From an uncultured Lachnospiraceae bacterium (GTDB lineage Bacteria > Bacillota > Clostridia > Lachnospirales > Lachnospiraceae), in NCBI GenBank assembly GCA_949949005.1, contig CATLHM010000011.1:1-64000 (forward strand): DNA of 64,000 bases, in the 5' to 3' direction. Position 1 is the first letter of the stretch. The number at the start of each line of letters is the position of its first letter. The position numbers were made by a program, and so were the translations under genes. The notes beneath the pieces were generated by a model. The model saw only the letters and a program-made list of their open reading frames with translations. It searched no databases and was not told the DNA's origin. Of this stretch, positions 1 to 8,713 are shown one piece after another.

Positions 1-2
1 CC

Positions 3-3000
3 AGCGCGGACGGCTGGGTATTGCAAGACTTAGGCGAAGTAAAAGAAGGCGGAGAGTATACTGCTGTTTTCAAAAAAGACAATAAGGAAATCAGCAAGAC
101 ATTTACCGTGGCGCAATCCGGCACACATTTTGTCGGGGACGGTACTGTAAAAACCTACAAAGGCAGCACAGCGTGCAGCAACTTCACCCCTGATGATACC
201 ATTACAGTCAAGGCCACGCCCACCGCAACCGGGGCGGCTCCGGTAAAAGTGGCGGCTCGTGTGCGGGATTATACCGCACCTGCCGCAGGTCAGATGGCGG
301 TGTTTGTGGGGGATATACAGGTGTCCGATGCGGCAAGTGCAAATTCGGACGGCAGCTACACCATGACCGTCAATGCTTCCGATGTGCTGGAACAGGGGAA
401 TGTGGAACTGAACGGCGACCCTGTCACTCTGACTGCAAAATTCGTAGGGAATAACAACATGGCGGACGCTACGGGAACGGTAAATGTCAATATTTCCGCT
501 GCTGCGAAGGTCGTAAATGGTAGCTCCATCACCTATGTGAGCAATTTGGACAATGCGTTCACAACGGACAACAGCGGCGCGGAGGTCACGCTGCTGGCAA
601 ATGTGGATTTAGCTGGCACATACATTGACATCTTGCCGGATTGCCCCTGTACTTTGGATTTGAACGGTTATACAGTCAGCTCAACAGATGCACAGACATT
701 TTATGTCAATGGCGGTAATATTACAATTAAGGACAGCGGGACAGGTGGAAAAGTCCAATGCGAAGGAAATGGCACTGCGATTGAGATAGATGGCGGAATT
801 GTATCTATCGAAAACGGGATTGTTTCAGGTCATTGGGGTGTGGATGTCGCTGGGGGGAGCGCAAACATTTCCGGTACTGCGGTGATCTCAGGGAATGATA
901 CCGGATTGCGGGTGGCAGGAAACGGAAAAGCAGTCCTCTCCGGCGGAACCTTTAGCGGAGCAGTTGCCATAACTGTAAACAATAATGCATCTGTCACACT
1001 GAAAGGGCTGCTTGCAGAGGGGTATGCCTATCATCGGAACGGGGTGCCCGTCACAAAAGCGGAGGCAGGCGCGGGAGCAGTACAGCTTGATTCCAAAGCC
1101 GCATGGCTGACCGGCACAGTGACGGTGCAGAGGTGCGAGCATATCGGCGATGGCGTCTGCGAGTACACCCACACCTCCGGAACCACCGCCCACCAGCAGA
1201 CCTGCCTTGCCTGCGGCAAGAAGTGGGACGAAGAAAATTGCAGTTTTGATGAAAAAGGGAAATGCGACTGCGGGGCTGTGCTGGCTGTCGCGTTGAAAGA
1301 TAATACGGAGGAACTGACCTACACCGGAGAAGAGCAGACACCGGAAGTTAATGTTACAGTAGACGGGACAGCGCTGACAGCGGAGAAATATCAGCTAGAA
1401 TACGGCGATAATATTAACGCTGGGAATACGGCAAAGGTGACCGTTACAGCGGCAGACGGCAGCTTTTCCGGCTCCGCCAGTACGACTTTTTCCATTGGAA
1501 AAGCCGCTCTGACGATCAAGGCCAGCGACCAGGCCATCACCTACGGGGAGGGCATTGCAGAGGATGCAGACCATGTGACTTCTACAGGGCTCTGTACCGG
1601 TGACACCCTAAAAGGCATCACCCTCAAGGCAAGCAGCGATCAGGTGGCGGTGGAGAATAAGACCATCACGCCATCCGCTGCACAGATTCAAAATGCCGGA
1701 AACGAGGATGTGAGCGCCAATTATCAAATCACCTATGAAACGGGAATGCTGACGATCAGAAAGGCAGACCAGACCGCTCCCGAGGCACCATCGGCAACGG
1801 AAGAAAACATCAAGGACACCAGCATCACGCTGACCGCGGTGGAAAACGGAGAGTACAGCAGGAACGGCACGAACTGGCAGGCCAGCCCCGTATTTACTGG
1901 CCTGTCCCCGAATAGAACATACAACTTTTATATTCGGCTGAAGGCGGACAATAACCACAACGCCTCCCCCAGCAGTACAGCATCCGTCATCACCACCAAA
2001 AAAACCGCGCTGGACGGTGCAACTGTGACCGTCAGCGGCAGCTATACCTATGACGGACAGGAAAAAACGCCGGAAATTATGGTGACGCTGAATAACACGG
2101 TGATTTCATCCGGCGAGTACGACATTTCCTACTCCAATTCAGGTGGCGGAGCTGGCAACCTGACAAATGCAGGAGCCGTGACAGTAACCGTAACGGCAAA
2201 GGAGGACGGCAATTACGAGGGGACGGCCACAGGCACATTCCGGATTGCCCCCGCTGTGCTGACGGTCTCCGGGGCGGCTGCTGAAAGCAGGGCATATGAC
2301 GGAACAAATAAAGTGAATATAAAGAAAGTCACCCTGAACGGCATTGTGCCAGGGGATGAGGACAGGGTAGCAGTGGACGTAAACGGCATACAGGGGATGC
2401 TTTCCGGTGTCAATGCGGGCACATACTCCGTCGTGACGCTGCCGGAGCTTACCCTTACCGGGGCGGGCTGCGGGAATTATACCCTTGTGCAGCCAGAAAC
2501 GCCGGTTCCCGCATCCGTGAAGGTCACCCGGCTGGACACACAGATTACGGTGGGAACGGATACCTATGATAAGACCTTTGGGGATGCGGCGTTCCTGCTG
2601 GATGCCACGGACAACAATCCGGAAGCGGACGTGAGGTACGAAGTGACGGCAGGCAAGGACGTGATATCCGTGGAGGGCGGCACGGTGACGATCCATGCCG
2701 CAGGCAGCGCGGCCATTACTGTCTCACTGCCGGAAAGCGCCAATTACAACGCCGCCGAAAACAAAACCATAACCGTCAACGTGGAAAAGAAAGGCGGTTA
2801 TACGGTGGAGGCCCTAAACAGGAGCTACCTGTATTCCAGAGAAAACACGGACAGCATCGACCTTGGGGGGCTGCTCCCGAAAGACTGCGGCGCTGCTGCC
2901 TACGGGAAACCGGAAGTATCAGGGGATGTGGCATACCGTACGGCCCCTAGCCTGACGGATGGAAAATTATCCTACACCCAGGGCATCGGAAACATAAATG

Positions 3001-5855
3001 CCCAGGGCAGCATCACCGTCACCGTGGCAACACAAAATTATAAGGACATTACAATCACGGTGAAGGTGAAGCTGACTGACCAGATACCCGTAGAACTGAA
3101 AGAGGGCACGGAGGTAACCCTGGCAGGCAATACCCTCACCTATGGGGAGAGCCTGTCAAAGCTGGGATTCAACAGTGCAGTTTTTGTTGATGGAGATGGG
3201 AACACAGTGGAAGGCACCCTTGCATGGAAAGACGCGGCAGCCAGACCCAATGCAGGAACCACAAGCGCAGTATGGGTGTTTACCCCGACGGATCACGTGT
3301 ATGCTTCTGTGGAGGGGATGGCAGCGATCAGGGTAAACAGGGCCGTCCCCACGGTATCAGCAGCCCCTACAGTGGCGGACAGGAGATACAACCCCTCCCA
3401 AGTCTTAAAGGGCAGCGACCTGGCAGGAGGCAAGGTTGCCGGAGTGGACGGGAAGGAGTTGGCGGGGACATGGAGCTGGCAGGGCGCCGGATTTGTTCCT
3501 ACGGTAAACAACCGTGGATATGCGGCAGTCTTTACACCTACAGATATAACGAATTATGAGACCGTCACCAGAACCATCACGGTGACAGTGGAAAAAGCAA
3601 CGCCCTACATCGCCGTGCGTCCCACAGCGGCGGGGATCACCTACGGCGATGCCTTAAGCGCGTCCGTGCTCTCAGGAGGAACGGTACAGTACGGCAACGG
3701 TGCCGGGCAGGCGGGGAACGGAGCCGGAGGTATGGAAACCGTGGACGGGACATTTACCTGGAAGGAGCCTTCCACGAAGCCTGTGGTGGCTGACAGCAGC
3801 CTGACAGAGTACACGGTAATATTTACGCCTTCCGATACGGCGGATTATCATCCCGTGGAAATAAAGGTAAAACTGACGGTCAATAAGGCACAGAATGCCC
3901 CCAATATGCCGGGCAGCACTATGGATGTAGCGAACAGCCTTGAAAGAGCAGGAGACGTACCACTGCCGGAAGACTGGGAGTGGCAGGCATCCGATAAGGA
4001 CATGGCTCTTGAAGTAGGGGTGGCGGTAAATGCCGTGGCGGTTTATACCGGAGCTGACAAAGGCAACTATGAGAAGGAAGCGGTGACGGTGGCCATCACA
4101 AGATCAGCCTGCGACCATACGGCAGGGGATGTCCTTTATACCGGGGCAGGCGAAAAAGCCCCCACCTGTACGGAGGACGGATTGGGGCACAGGGAATGCA
4201 CGAAATGTGGCGTCGTGACGGAATCCGGGATCCTGGTAAAGGCGCTGGGGCATACCGGCGGAACGGCGACTTGTTCCAGCCGTGCAGTCTGCACCCGCTG
4301 CGGCCAGCCTTATGGCGATACGGACGGTAATATCCATGGCAATAGGCAGGTCTGCGGGATTACGGCGGCAACCTGTACCGCAGGCGGCTATACGGGAGAT
4401 ACCTATTGCATGGACTGCGGCGCAAAGACAAAAACAGGCAAGGCAACACCGGCATTAGGGCATGATTATACAAACACAGTGACCAAAGAACCGACTACAG
4501 GCGGCGAAGGCATCCGAACCTATACCTGTACCCGCTGCGGACACAGTTACACGGAGAGCATACCAAAGCTGCCGGAGGAAACGCACCATCATTCTTATAG
4601 GGAGAGCGTGACAAAGCAGCCGACCTGCACGGACACCGGGGTTCGGCTCCATAGCTGCTCCTGCGGCGACAGCTATACCGAAACCATAGCGGCGCTGGGA
4701 CACAGCTACCATTCCCAGATGACGAAAGCGCCCACAGTATCGGCGGAGGGCGTCATGACTTACACCTGTGACCGCTGCGGCAACAGCTATACGGCGGCCA
4801 TAAGCAAGCTGGAGGCGCCTGAACCGTGGCAGGATCCCGGAACGGACAAGGCGGAAAAGCCAGGTACGGAGGAAAGCGGCACGGAACAAGATACCGGCCC
4901 AGGAAGTGGCGCGGAACAGGCAACCAGGCCGGTAAGCGGCACAGGGCAGGAACAGACCGCCAGGCCGGGAAGTGGCACAGGGCAGGAACAGACCGCCAGG
5001 CCGGTAAGCGGCACAGGGCAGGAACAGGCTGTCAGGCCAGGAAGCGTCACGGGACAGGAACAGGATATCAGGCCGGAGCCAGGCAGACCTTTCATCAAGG
5101 ATGAGGACGGCAAGATCGGCTGGGACGTGATCCGTGCCGAGGAAGAAAAGGCGCGGGAAGGCGGCACCATCAATGTGGATATGAACGGCTCCACAGTGGT
5201 TCCGGGCGACATTTTTGATAACATTAAGGGAAAGAACATCACCATCACCTTCGACATGGGGAATGGCATCCTCTGGAGCGTGGACGGAAAGAGCATCACA
5301 AGGGATACATCCTTAGACGGGGCGGGAGACATTGACTTTTCCGTCAAGACAGGCGTAAACACCGTGCCGGTGGATATTATCAATAATATCACCAGGGAGA
5401 GCTACAACATCCAGATCAGCCTCGCCTATGAAGGGGAGTTCGGCTTTACCGCAGTGCTTTCCATAGGTCTTGGCAAAGAGAACGCCGGATATACGGCAAA
5501 CCTTTATTATTACAACGAAAGCACAGGGGAGCTTGTATTTATCTGTGCGGACGAAGTATCGGCAGAGGGTATGGTATCCCTTGCCTTTACCCACGCGTCA
5601 GATTATGTGATCGCGATAGACGGGGACGAGGAAGAAGAAAGCGGCAGTGCAGAGCCTGCACAGTCGGAAAATACCCATCAGGCAGCCGGTAGCGAAACGG
5701 CCCAGGGCAGCGATGGCACACCGGAAAGCCCAGGCACCGGGCAGACAGGCGGGGGATGGTGGATTATTGTGGTTCTCCTGCTGGCAGCCGCCATCGGCGC
5801 AGGCGTGTTCGTGGCAAGGAAGAGAAAAGGGGAAGAGGAAGAGAGCAGGCAGTGA
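3..5855 (+). CDS. Giant cell-surface repeat protein, 5'-truncated by the window edge
   Basis: The reading frame is open to the left edge, so the true start lies outside; 1,950 codons are visible. Approximate order (residues counted from the TTG at position 21): beta-helix-like glycine/asparagine-rich segment at 160-350, a Cys-rich stretch with CxxC pairs at 370-420, a long series of MBG/YDG-like beta-sandwich repeats at 425-1330 with an Fn3-like unit near 590-665, more Cys pairs of the CTRCGHSYTE type at 1360-1595, 12-residue repeats, and a compact C-terminal domain. The end is SPGTG (1903-1907), a hydrophobic helix and an RKRKGEEEE tail, which is a cell-wall sorting signal layout. There is no LPXTG; SPxTG resembles the (S/P)PxTG sites used by clostridial sortases, so covalent wall anchoring is inferred. 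Probable adhesin or matrix protein; ligand unknown. Confidence 0.8.
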   Translation, partial: SADGWVLQDLGEVKEGGEYTAVFKKDNKEISKTFTVAQSGTHFVGDGTVKTYKGSTACSNFTPDDTITVKATPTATGAAPVKVAARVRDYTAPAAGQMAVFVGDIQVSDAASANSDGSYTMTVNASDVLEQGNVELNGDPVTLTAKFVGNNNMADATGTVNVNISAAAKVVNGSSITYVSNLDNAFTTDNSGAEVTLLANVDLAGTYIDILPDCPCTLDLNGYTVSSTDAQTFYVNGGNITIKDSGTGGKVQCEGNGTAIEIDGGIVSIENGIVSGHWGVDVAGGSANISGTAVISGNDTGLRVAGNGKAVLSGGTFSGAVAITVNNNASVTLKGLLAEGYAYHRNGVPVTKAEAGAGAVQLDSKAAWLTGTVTVQRCEHIGDGVCEYTHTSGTTAHQQTCLACGKKWDEENCSFDEKGKCDCGAVLAVALKDNTEELTYTGEEQTPEVNVTVDGTALTAEKYQLEYGDNINAGNTAKVTVTAADGSFSGSASTTFSIGKAALTIKASDQAITYGEGIAEDADHVTSTGLCTGDTLKGITLKASSDQVAVENKTITPSAAQIQNAGNEDVSANYQITYETGMLTIRKADQTAPEAPSATEENIKDTSITLTAVENGEYSRNGTNWQASPVFTGLSPNRTYNFYIRLKADNNHNASPSSTASVITTKKTALDGATVTVSGSYTYDGQEKTPEIMVTLNNTVISSGEYDISYSNSGGGAGNLTNAGAVTVTVTAKEDGNYEGTATGTFRIAPAVLTVSGAAAESRAYDGTNKVNIKKVTLNGIVPGDEDRVAVDVNGIQGMLSGVNAGTYSVVTLPELTLTGAGCGNYTLVQPETPVPASVKVTRLDTQITVGTDTYDKTFGDAAFLLDATDNNPEADVRYEVTAGKDVISVEGGTVTIHAAGSAAITVSLPESANYNAAENKTITVNVEKKGGYTVEALNRSYLYSRENTDSIDLGGLLPKDCGAAAYGKPEVSGDVAYRTAPSLTDGKLSYTQGIGNINAQGSITVTVATQNYKDITITVKVKLTDQIPVELKEGTEVTLAGNTLTYGESLSKLGFNSAVFVDGDGNTVEGTLAWKDAAARPNAGTTSAVWVFTPTDHVYASVEGMAAIRVNRAVPTVSAAPTVADRRYNPSQVLKGSDLAGGKVAGVDGKELAGTWSWQGAGFVPTVNNRGYAAVFTPTDITNYETVTRTITVTVEKATPYIAVRPTAAGITYGDALSASVLSGGTVQYGNGAGQAGNGAGGMETVDGTFTWKEPSTKPVVADSSLTEYTVIFTPSDTADYHPVEIKVKLTVNKAQNAPNMPGSTMDVANSLERAGDVPLPEDWEWQASDKDMALEVGVAVNAVAVYTGADKGNYEKEAVTVAITRSACDHTAGDVLYTGAGEKAPTCTEDGLGHRECTKCGVVTESGILVKALGHTGGTATCSSRAVCTRCGQPYGDTDGNIHGNRQVCGITAATCTAGGYTGDTYCMDCGAKTKTGKATPALGHDYTNTVTKEPTTGGEGIRTYTCTRCGHSYTESIPKLPEETHHHSYRESVTKQPTCTDTGVRLHSCSCGDSYTETIAALGHSYHSQMTKAPTVSAEGVMTYTCDRCGNSYTAAISKLEAPEPWQDPGTDKAEKPGTEESGTEQDTGPGSGAEQATRPVSGTGQEQTARPGSGTGQEQTARPVSGTGQEQAVRPGSVTGQEQDIRPEPGRPFIKDEDGKIGWDVIRAEEEKAREGGTINVDMNGSTVVPGDIFDNIKGKNITITFDMGNGILWSVDGKSITRDTSLDGAGDIDFSVKTGVNTVPVDIINNITRESYNIQISLAYEGEFGFTAVLSIGLGKENAGYTANLYYYNESTGELVFICADEVSAEGMVSLAFTHASDYVIAIDGDEEEESGSAEPAQSENTHQAAGSETAQGSDGTPESPGTGQTGGGWWIIVVLLLAAAIGAGVFVARKRKGEEEESRQ
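4935..5078 (+). repeat. Tandem 36-bp coding repeat (12-residue SGTGQEQ units)
   Basis: Four consecutive 36-bp units encode variants of SGTGQEQTARPG. Two shorter degenerate units (SGTEQDTGPG and SGAEQATRPV) precede them. Pro/Gly/Gln-rich units of this kind usually form an extended spacer near the wall-proximal end of surface proteins. In-frame tandem repeats are prone to copy-number change by slippage or recombination. Confidence 0.85.
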
Positions 5856-5909
5856 CCGGAAGGACTGCTGTTACTGTAGAAATGCAAATCGTATAGTGTA
5901 GAGATGCAA

Positions 5910-5942
5910 ATAGGGGCGTGGCGGGAGAACCCGCGCCCCTAT
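5910..5942. terminator. Inverted repeat between convergent genes, probable bidirectional terminator
   Basis: Outer arms ATAGGGGC (5910-5917) and GCCCCTAT (5935-5942) enclose an inner GCGGG/CCCGC stem with an AGAA loop. It lies between the stop of the surface protein and the stop of the convergent AlbA_2 gene. There is no strong T-run on either side, so termination efficiency is uncertain. Just upstream is a short direct repeat, TGTAGAAATGCAAAT then TGTAGAGATGCAAAT. Confidence 0.55.
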
Positions 5943-5956
5943 ATACAATAGCTTTA

Positions 5957-7303
5957 TTATTTATTAACCGTGTAGTTGGTGTTTCTTGCTTTTCCATTTT
6001 GCTTTAGCAAGTTGCTATTTACCATTTTCCTTATGACTCTGGAAGCAGTAGAGGTACTTGCTCCAAGCAATGCGATTACGTCATTTCTTGTAACAGCACC
6101 ATGAGATCGGGCATATTCCAACACTTTTTCTTCATTGCTCAGGCTTTTTTCAGCCACAGCAACAGAATTTGTGATGAATTCTGTTTTCGGTGTGGAAGCC
6201 TTTCCTATTTCATATTTTGCGTTAATGTTAGGCAATATAACCTTAAAGGTATTTTTGGTCGTTTCAATCGAAGGCTTTTCTTCCAGACTCTCGTAAGCCT
6301 TCATAATCTTGCCTATTCCGGTACCGTAAGCCTCAATTAAGTGCAACCGATAGAACACATTCGCAAGATCCTGATTTCTGCATACGGAAATACCTGCCAT
6401 AATATCTTCCAAGTCAATTCCCGGCATCAATCCACCAATAGATACAAATTCAATCCGGTCAGCATAGATGCTGATAAATGCACTGGCGCTAAAGGAATAA
6501 TCGCGGTGAACCAAAAGATTCAGCAATGCCTCCCTGACGGCAATTTCCGGATAGTCTTTGACATCGATTCTCAACAATTTTTCTATGGTTGCACGGGTTT
6601 GATTACGGAAGTCGATAAAATCATAGACTTCGTTCATTTGCTGCATCAGCGACCCGGTAAATTCCCGACGGTCCTTAAAAACTGTTTGATCCGTTCCCTG
6701 AAAAACAGCGACTTTAATCGTATGAATACATTGATCGGACAGAAGCAGACCTAAGTTGCTGTAAAGATTATCCTGGTCAGTCAGCTTCAAAGTGCGCATT
6801 TGCTGTGGCCCAAACTCCACTTCCCGAAGAGCAAATTCTTTTTTGGCGGTTTCAAATGTGAGTTCCTGATTTAAGCAGCGCATAGCCTCAAAGCGGTCTC
6901 CATCCGTTTCCTTAATCATACGCCGGATTGCTGTGTCAGTGGCAGGAACAGAAGAAAATCCCTGTCTGACATATACGCCCTCTGGACGCATCCCCTTTTT
7001 AGCAAGATAATAAGGCCGATCCGTTCCGCGCTGAATATCCACTACGACAATTTCTTTTTCATCTTCCTTTATTGTTCTATAATGCAGGAACATCGTCACA
7101 TCGGGCTTAATAGCATCCCTTACCATATTACTGATCTGCAAGGAAACTCCGTCAGGATCATCAAGTCCGACCACTGTACCGTCATCCCGAACGCCAATAT
7201 ATAGTTTGCCACCGTCACAGTTGGCAAAGGCAATGATTTCCTTTTTTATATCGTCTACAACTACTTCCTTTAGTTCTACGGTTTCACTTTCGCGAAAAAG
7301 CAT
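5957..7303 (-). CDS. AlbA_2-domain/HATPase-like putative transcriptional regulator
   Basis: A 448-residue protein of the COG2865 type. Residues 1-130 fit the AlbA_2 (Schlafen-like) domain: ESETVELKE start, FANCDGGKLYIGVRDDG core, and YVRQGFSSVPA end. Residues 265-380 fit the GHKL ATPase-like part, with ALLNLLVHRDYS and a GTGIGKI glycine motif. Residues 385-448 look like a winged helix (RNDVIALLGASTSTASRVIRKM). The start has a GGGAGG ribosome binding site. Proteins of this type are common in gut Firmicutes and are often annotated as ATP-binding DNA-binding regulators, some next to mobile elements or defence genes; the target is unknown. The promoter is packed with direct repeats, so autoregulation is likely. 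The gene stands alone, convergent with the surface protein. Confidence 0.75.
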   Translation of the reverse strand: MLFRESETVELKEVVVDDIKKEIIAFANCDGGKLYIGVRDDGTVVGLDDPDGVSLQISNMVRDAIKPDVTMFLHYRTIKEDEKEIVVVDIQRGTDRPYYLAKKGMRPEGVYVRQGFSSVPATDTAIRRMIKETDGDRFEAMRCLNQELTFETAKKEFALREVEFGPQQMRTLKLTDQDNLYSNLGLLLSDQCIHTIKVAVFQGTDQTVFKDRREFTGSLMQQMNEVYDFIDFRNQTRATIEKLLRIDVKDYPEIAVREALLNLLVHRDYSFSASAFISIYADRIEFVSIGGLMPGIDLEDIMAGISVCRNQDLANVFYRLHLIEAYGTGIGKIMKAYESLEEKPSIETTKNTFKVILPNINAKYEIGKASTPKTEFITNSVAVAEKSLSNEEKVLEYARSHGAVTRNDVIALLGASTSTASRVIRKMVNSNLLKQNGKARNTNYTVNK

Positions 7304-7340
7304 GGCGCCGCCTCCCTACTTACTTTCGTTTGTCAGGCAT

Positions 7341-7400
7341 ATTGTATCAGATCGTATCAATCGTGTCAACCAAATGACCCGATTGTGACCCGATTTGACC
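7341..7400 (-). promoter_or_regulatory. Promoter and iterated operator-like repeats of the AlbA_2 gene
   Basis: On the minus strand there is TTGACA (7364-7369), a 17-bp spacer and TACAAT (7341-7346), an almost perfect housekeeping promoter about 40 bp upstream of the start codon. Two tandem 9-bp units (ATCGTATCA at 7351-7359, ATCGTGTCA at 7360-7368) lie between and over the -35 box, with a related ATTGTATCA over the -10. Upstream of the -35, TGACCCGATT occurs at 7375 and 7386 and a TGACC half-unit at 7396, spaced 10-11 bp, about one helical turn. This suggests cooperative binding of a repressor, plausibly the gene's own product. Confidence 0.7.
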
Positions 7401-7453
7401 TGAAAGGCACAATTATTTTCGGCATCTTGGACTAAGTGATTGACTCTGTTGTC

Positions 7454-8338
7454 TCATAATTGTTCGAGTACCTTCCCAATATCTCCATCAATACAAATGG
7501 CCTGCCCCGCAATCTCCTCCGGACACCCCGCCTCCCCATAATTGATACAGACATACCCCGCCTCCGGATTCTCCGCCGTCATCCGCCAGAAGGGATACTT
7601 GATAATCCCCGGGGTATTACCGCCGACCCCCAATTCCAGGTATAGAATTTTCGATTTTTTAAGACGGAGGACAAAATCCTGGTACCGGCCTGCGGCCCTA
7701 TGCCAGCCATTGTTCTCCACAAAGGTATCGTCTGAGCGTAAATTCATTGACATGGGGGCGCCGCAGACGGGGCAGAGGGGAACTAATTCGGAGGGAATAC
7801 GCATATTTTTCTGCTCTGCCACCATTTTTTTAACGATGGCTTCGTTGTCATAAGTCTTATTGTGGCAGGGCTTTGAGCATTGCCATAAGCCGTAATCGCC
7901 CTGGGTGTAAAAGAGCCTGTCTTTATCGAACCCCGCCTTTTGGAAACAGTGGTCTACATTCGTTGTCAGGACAAAATAGTCCTTGTCCCGGATCAGATTG
8001 TACAAATCATTGTAAACGCTTTTTGGTGCATCCTGATAACGGTTGATCGAAATGTACCGGCTCCAATAGGCCCAAAATTCTTCCGGCGTCCGGTAGGGGT
8101 AGAAGCCGGCCGAATACATATCCCTGAAACCATATTTTTCTATAAAGTCCGGGAAGTGCTCTTCAAAGCGTTTCCCGCAGTAAGTAAAGCCGGCAGAGGC
8201 GGACAGCCCCGCCCCTGCGCCGATGAGAACGACATCCGCATTTTTGAGCTCCATGGCTGCTTTTTCGATGGAACGCTTACTGTCCCCATCATTTCGATAA
8301 CTGTCTGTGGATCTCATAGTCTTATTTTTTGTATTCAT
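7454..8338 (-). CDS. Sir2-family protein, class M-like (SirTM) sirtuin
   Basis: A 294-residue NAD-binding sirtuin. Visible motifs are the Rossmann start VVLIGAGAGLSASAG (about residues 35-49), TTNVDHCF in place of the canonical QNID region, FYTQGDYG where ordinary deacetylase sirtuins have a His-Gly pair, a zinc ribbon formed by CSKPC and CPVC, and a LELGVGGNTPGIIK segment near the C-terminus. The Gln in place of the catalytic His, together with these flanks, fits the SirTM class. As known from Staphylococcus and Streptococcus, that class ADP-ribosylates a lipoylated GcvH-like protein rather than deacetylating. Those systems carry macrodomain, GcvH-L and LplA2 neighbours; none are adjacent here. 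ADP-ribosyltransferase activity is inferred from family resemblance. Confidence 0.8.
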   Translation of the reverse strand: MNTKNKTMRSTDSYRNDGDSKRSIEKAAMELKNADVVLIGAGAGLSASAGFTYCGKRFEEHFPDFIEKYGFRDMYSAGFYPYRTPEEFWAYWSRYISINRYQDAPKSVYNDLYNLIRDKDYFVLTTNVDHCFQKAGFDKDRLFYTQGDYGLWQCSKPCHNKTYDNEAIVKKMVAEQKNMRIPSELVPLCPVCGAPMSMNLRSDDTFVENNGWHRAAGRYQDFVLRLKKSKILYLELGVGGNTPGIIKYPFWRMTAENPEAGYVCINYGEAGCPEEIAGQAICIDGDIGKVLEQL

Positions 8339-8595
8339 TCAAAACTGCCTCCTTTACAGCACTGCTGAGGAACTGTTCAGAAATAAATAAGTCAATCGGC
8401 GCCGAATGGCTGATTTGTTTCGTGACAGTTCCTAACGTTGGCGGCCTGGTTTTTCCCGCCAGCAAGATTATAATAAATCCGCAGGGAAGAAACGTAAAGT
8501 AAGCACTTTATTGTGCCTTAGTTACCTGAAAGAAACTATGGGGATTTTTATACGGGCAGGCCCGAGCAGAGGAAATATGACGCTAATGCGAAAGA

Positions 8596-8622
8596 CGGGC
8601 AGGGAAAAATCTTCCCTGCCCG
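8596..8622. terminator. Hairpin terminator in the sirtuin-esterase interval
   Basis: Perfect 11-bp arms CGGGCAGGGAA (8596-8606) and TTCCCTGCCCG (8612-8622) with a 5-nt loop, followed by ATTGTTTGATT on the plus strand. It lies in the 375-bp gap between the esterase stop and the sirtuin start, both on the minus strand. It most likely terminates esterase transcription; the minus-strand T-run is poor. Confidence 0.6.
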
Positions 8623-8637
8623 ATTGTTTGATTGAAA

Positions 8638-8713
8638 CATAAGGATGGCTGGCAAGGCCTGGCATCCGTTGTTACAATAAGCTGACTCGCGAAGCGTGGC
8701 AGCGTTTGTTGTT
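8638..8713 (-). repeat. Dispersed repeat, modules B then A (minus orientation)
   Basis: Read on the minus strand this is module B (AACAAACGCTGCC...CAGCTTATTGT) followed directly by module A (GGATGCCAGG...CCATCCTTATG). The same modules occur at 25159-25234 in the order A then B, at 23135-23175 (B only) and at 50029-50100 (two A units). Each module is an imperfect inverted repeat able to form a hairpin. This copy touches the esterase stop codon. Confidence 0.75.

Noticed and set aside
4935..5078. Possible CRISPR array
   Set aside because: The 36-bp units are contiguous, with no spacers, and are translated as protein repeats.
4787..5392. A 201-codon minus-strand frame opposite the surface protein
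   Set aside because: Its Ser/Pro/Cys repeats are simply the complement of the 36-bp coding repeats on the plus strand.
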